Source: an uncultured Oceanospirillaceae bacterium (GTDB lineage Bacteria; Pseudomonadota; Gammaproteobacteria; Pseudomonadales; Oceanobacteraceae). Taken from it: a stretch of 14,879 nucleotides of DNA. The notes beneath the pieces were generated by a model. That model made no database searches. It saw only the letters and a program-made list of their open reading frames with translations, and had not been told where the DNA came from. Shown piece after piece: positions 14,558-14,879 of this stretch. Numbering within the stretch: the stretch's first letter is position 1; the number at the start of each line of letters is the position of its first letter. The position numbers and the translations under genes were made by a program. The DNA is taken from assembly GCA_937974825.1 (NCBI GenBank), contig CALJVD010000027.1:1-14879 (forward strand). The letters are read 5' to 3'.

Positions 14558-14697
14558 GCGCTGTAGAACACGTGCTTCCTCATTCAATATTTTGCTAACG
14601 GGTACGCGTATATGGCACATCCCTGTGCCGATACGCTTGCACGAATCCACCCGTGCAACCCTATCAATATATTTCATGTCGGCGTGTTCTAATGCGC
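14558..14697. repeat. 140-bp nested imperfect palindrome (ERIC-like or structured RNA)
   Basis: The outer arms, GCGCTGTAGAACACG (14558-14572) and CGTGTTCTAATGCGC (14683-14697), pair at 13 of 15 positions. Inside are a 12-bp hairpin, GCGTAT-AT-GGCACA (14606-14619) / TGTGCC-G-ATACGC (14624-14636), with a TCCC loop, and a 7-bp hairpin, TTGCACG (14637-14643) / CGTGCAA (14652-14658). An alternative pairing, ACGGGT (14598-14603) / ACCCGT (14649-14654), would enclose the first hairpin. The size and the nested symmetry are like ERIC-type intergenic repeats or MITEs; a structured RNA is the alternative. Confidence 0.55.
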
Positions 14698-14816
14698 GGT
14701 TATTTAGGCTGAAACCCTACGCTTTTTACATAAGAATCAGAGCTGAATGATTTATTTCTATTATGCAGTTATTTCAAGTAAAGCCGACAGTAGCGCAGCT
14801 TGAGCTTGCTGCAGAG

Positions 14817-14879
14817 TCACTCTATGTAAGCCCATGCCAGCATGCTTTCTAAGGTTTTGTCACCCGCTGATAGCACACC
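14817..14879 (-). CDS. Possible C-terminal end of a gene entering from the right
   Basis: Reading leftward from the window edge, one minus-strand frame gives 20 residues ending SAGDKTLESMLAWAYIE before a TGA at 14817-14819. The composition looks protein-like but I recognise no family, and 20 codons are too few to be sure. The stop overlaps a GTG (GTGA) that opens a 19-codon Ala/Leu/Gln-rich frame down to a TAA near 14763. That could be a remnant or a frameshifted continuation. Confidence 0.3.
   Translation of the reverse strand, partial: GVLSAGDKTLESMLAWAYIE

Larger units (their letters stand above)
14456..14879. other. Hairpin-rich right-end region with no convincing complete gene
   Basis: These 424 bp hold no frame with a recognisable protein; a 64-codon open frame at 14556-14750 is Arg/Ser-rich, crosses the palindromes and looks accidental. 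What is visible is two GC-rich hairpins (14502-14545), a 140-bp nested palindrome (14558-14697), AT-rich DNA (14700-14770) and a possible gene end on the minus strand (14817-14879). No standard U-tailed terminator follows the oxidoreductase. Confidence 0.7.

Noticed and set aside
14558..14697. Integron attC site
   Set aside because: The size and nested symmetry are suggestive, but the conserved RYYYAAC and GTTRRRY core sites are not present in paired positions, and no integrase or cassette is visible.
14556..14750. 64-codon plus-strand frame in the right-end region
   Set aside because: Its sequence is the palindromic element itself, it is Arg/Ser-rich, and no ribosome site or known family is seen.
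1..14879. CRISPR array, tRNA, insertion sequence, prophage or defence island
   Set aside because: No regularly spaced direct repeats, tRNA cloverleaf, transposase, integrase or nuclease-type protein was found in any frame read.

Overview
The window reads as chromosomal DNA from a marine-type gammaproteobacterium with moderate, AT-leaning base composition. Three things point there. IlvY and the long (class II) IlvC closely resemble the enteric/Vibrio proteins. The epd-pgk-fba order is the classical gammaproteobacterial one. The leftmost sequence has a pssA gene next to what looks like an rRNA operon promoter, an arrangement I recall from Pseudomonas. I cannot name genus or species; an Oceanospirillales-like lineage is only a guess.

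Layout, left to right. (1) At 1-120 a near-consensus, rrn-P1-like promoter points left out of the window, followed by the pssA terminator. (2) pssA (phosphatidylserine synthase) and ilvY (LysR regulator) lie on the minus strand. ilvY is divergent from ilvC, and two IlvY-type operators lie between them. (3) ilvC is convergent with a sufE-family gene, and a strong hairpin terminator sits between them. (4) A four-gene minus-strand operon (4104-8805) encodes a complete tripartite ABC exporter: outer-membrane lipoprotein channel, MacA-like adaptor, ATPase, and MacB-like permease. All its junctions overlap. (5) A central carbon cluster, epd-pgk-fba (8960-12456, minus strand), has structured intergenic spacers. 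(6) An unrecognised small outer-membrane beta-barrel protein (minus strand) is divergent from a YhbW-like luciferase-family flavin monooxygenase (plus strand). (7) The right end, 14456-14879, has no convincing complete gene. It holds tandem GC-rich hairpins and a roughly 140-bp nested imperfect palindrome, then possibly the C-terminal end of a minus-strand gene.

Functionally most of the window is housekeeping: branched-chain amino acid synthesis, phospholipid synthesis, Fe-S sulfur transfer, glycolysis/gluconeogenesis and PLP precursor supply. The accessory parts are the exporter operon, the unknown barrel protein and the palindromic element. I see no CRISPR array, tRNA, complete insertion sequence, phage or obvious defence system. 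The most noteworthy non-gene signals are the right-end palindromic element, the left-edge rRNA-type promoter and the pair of IlvY operators.
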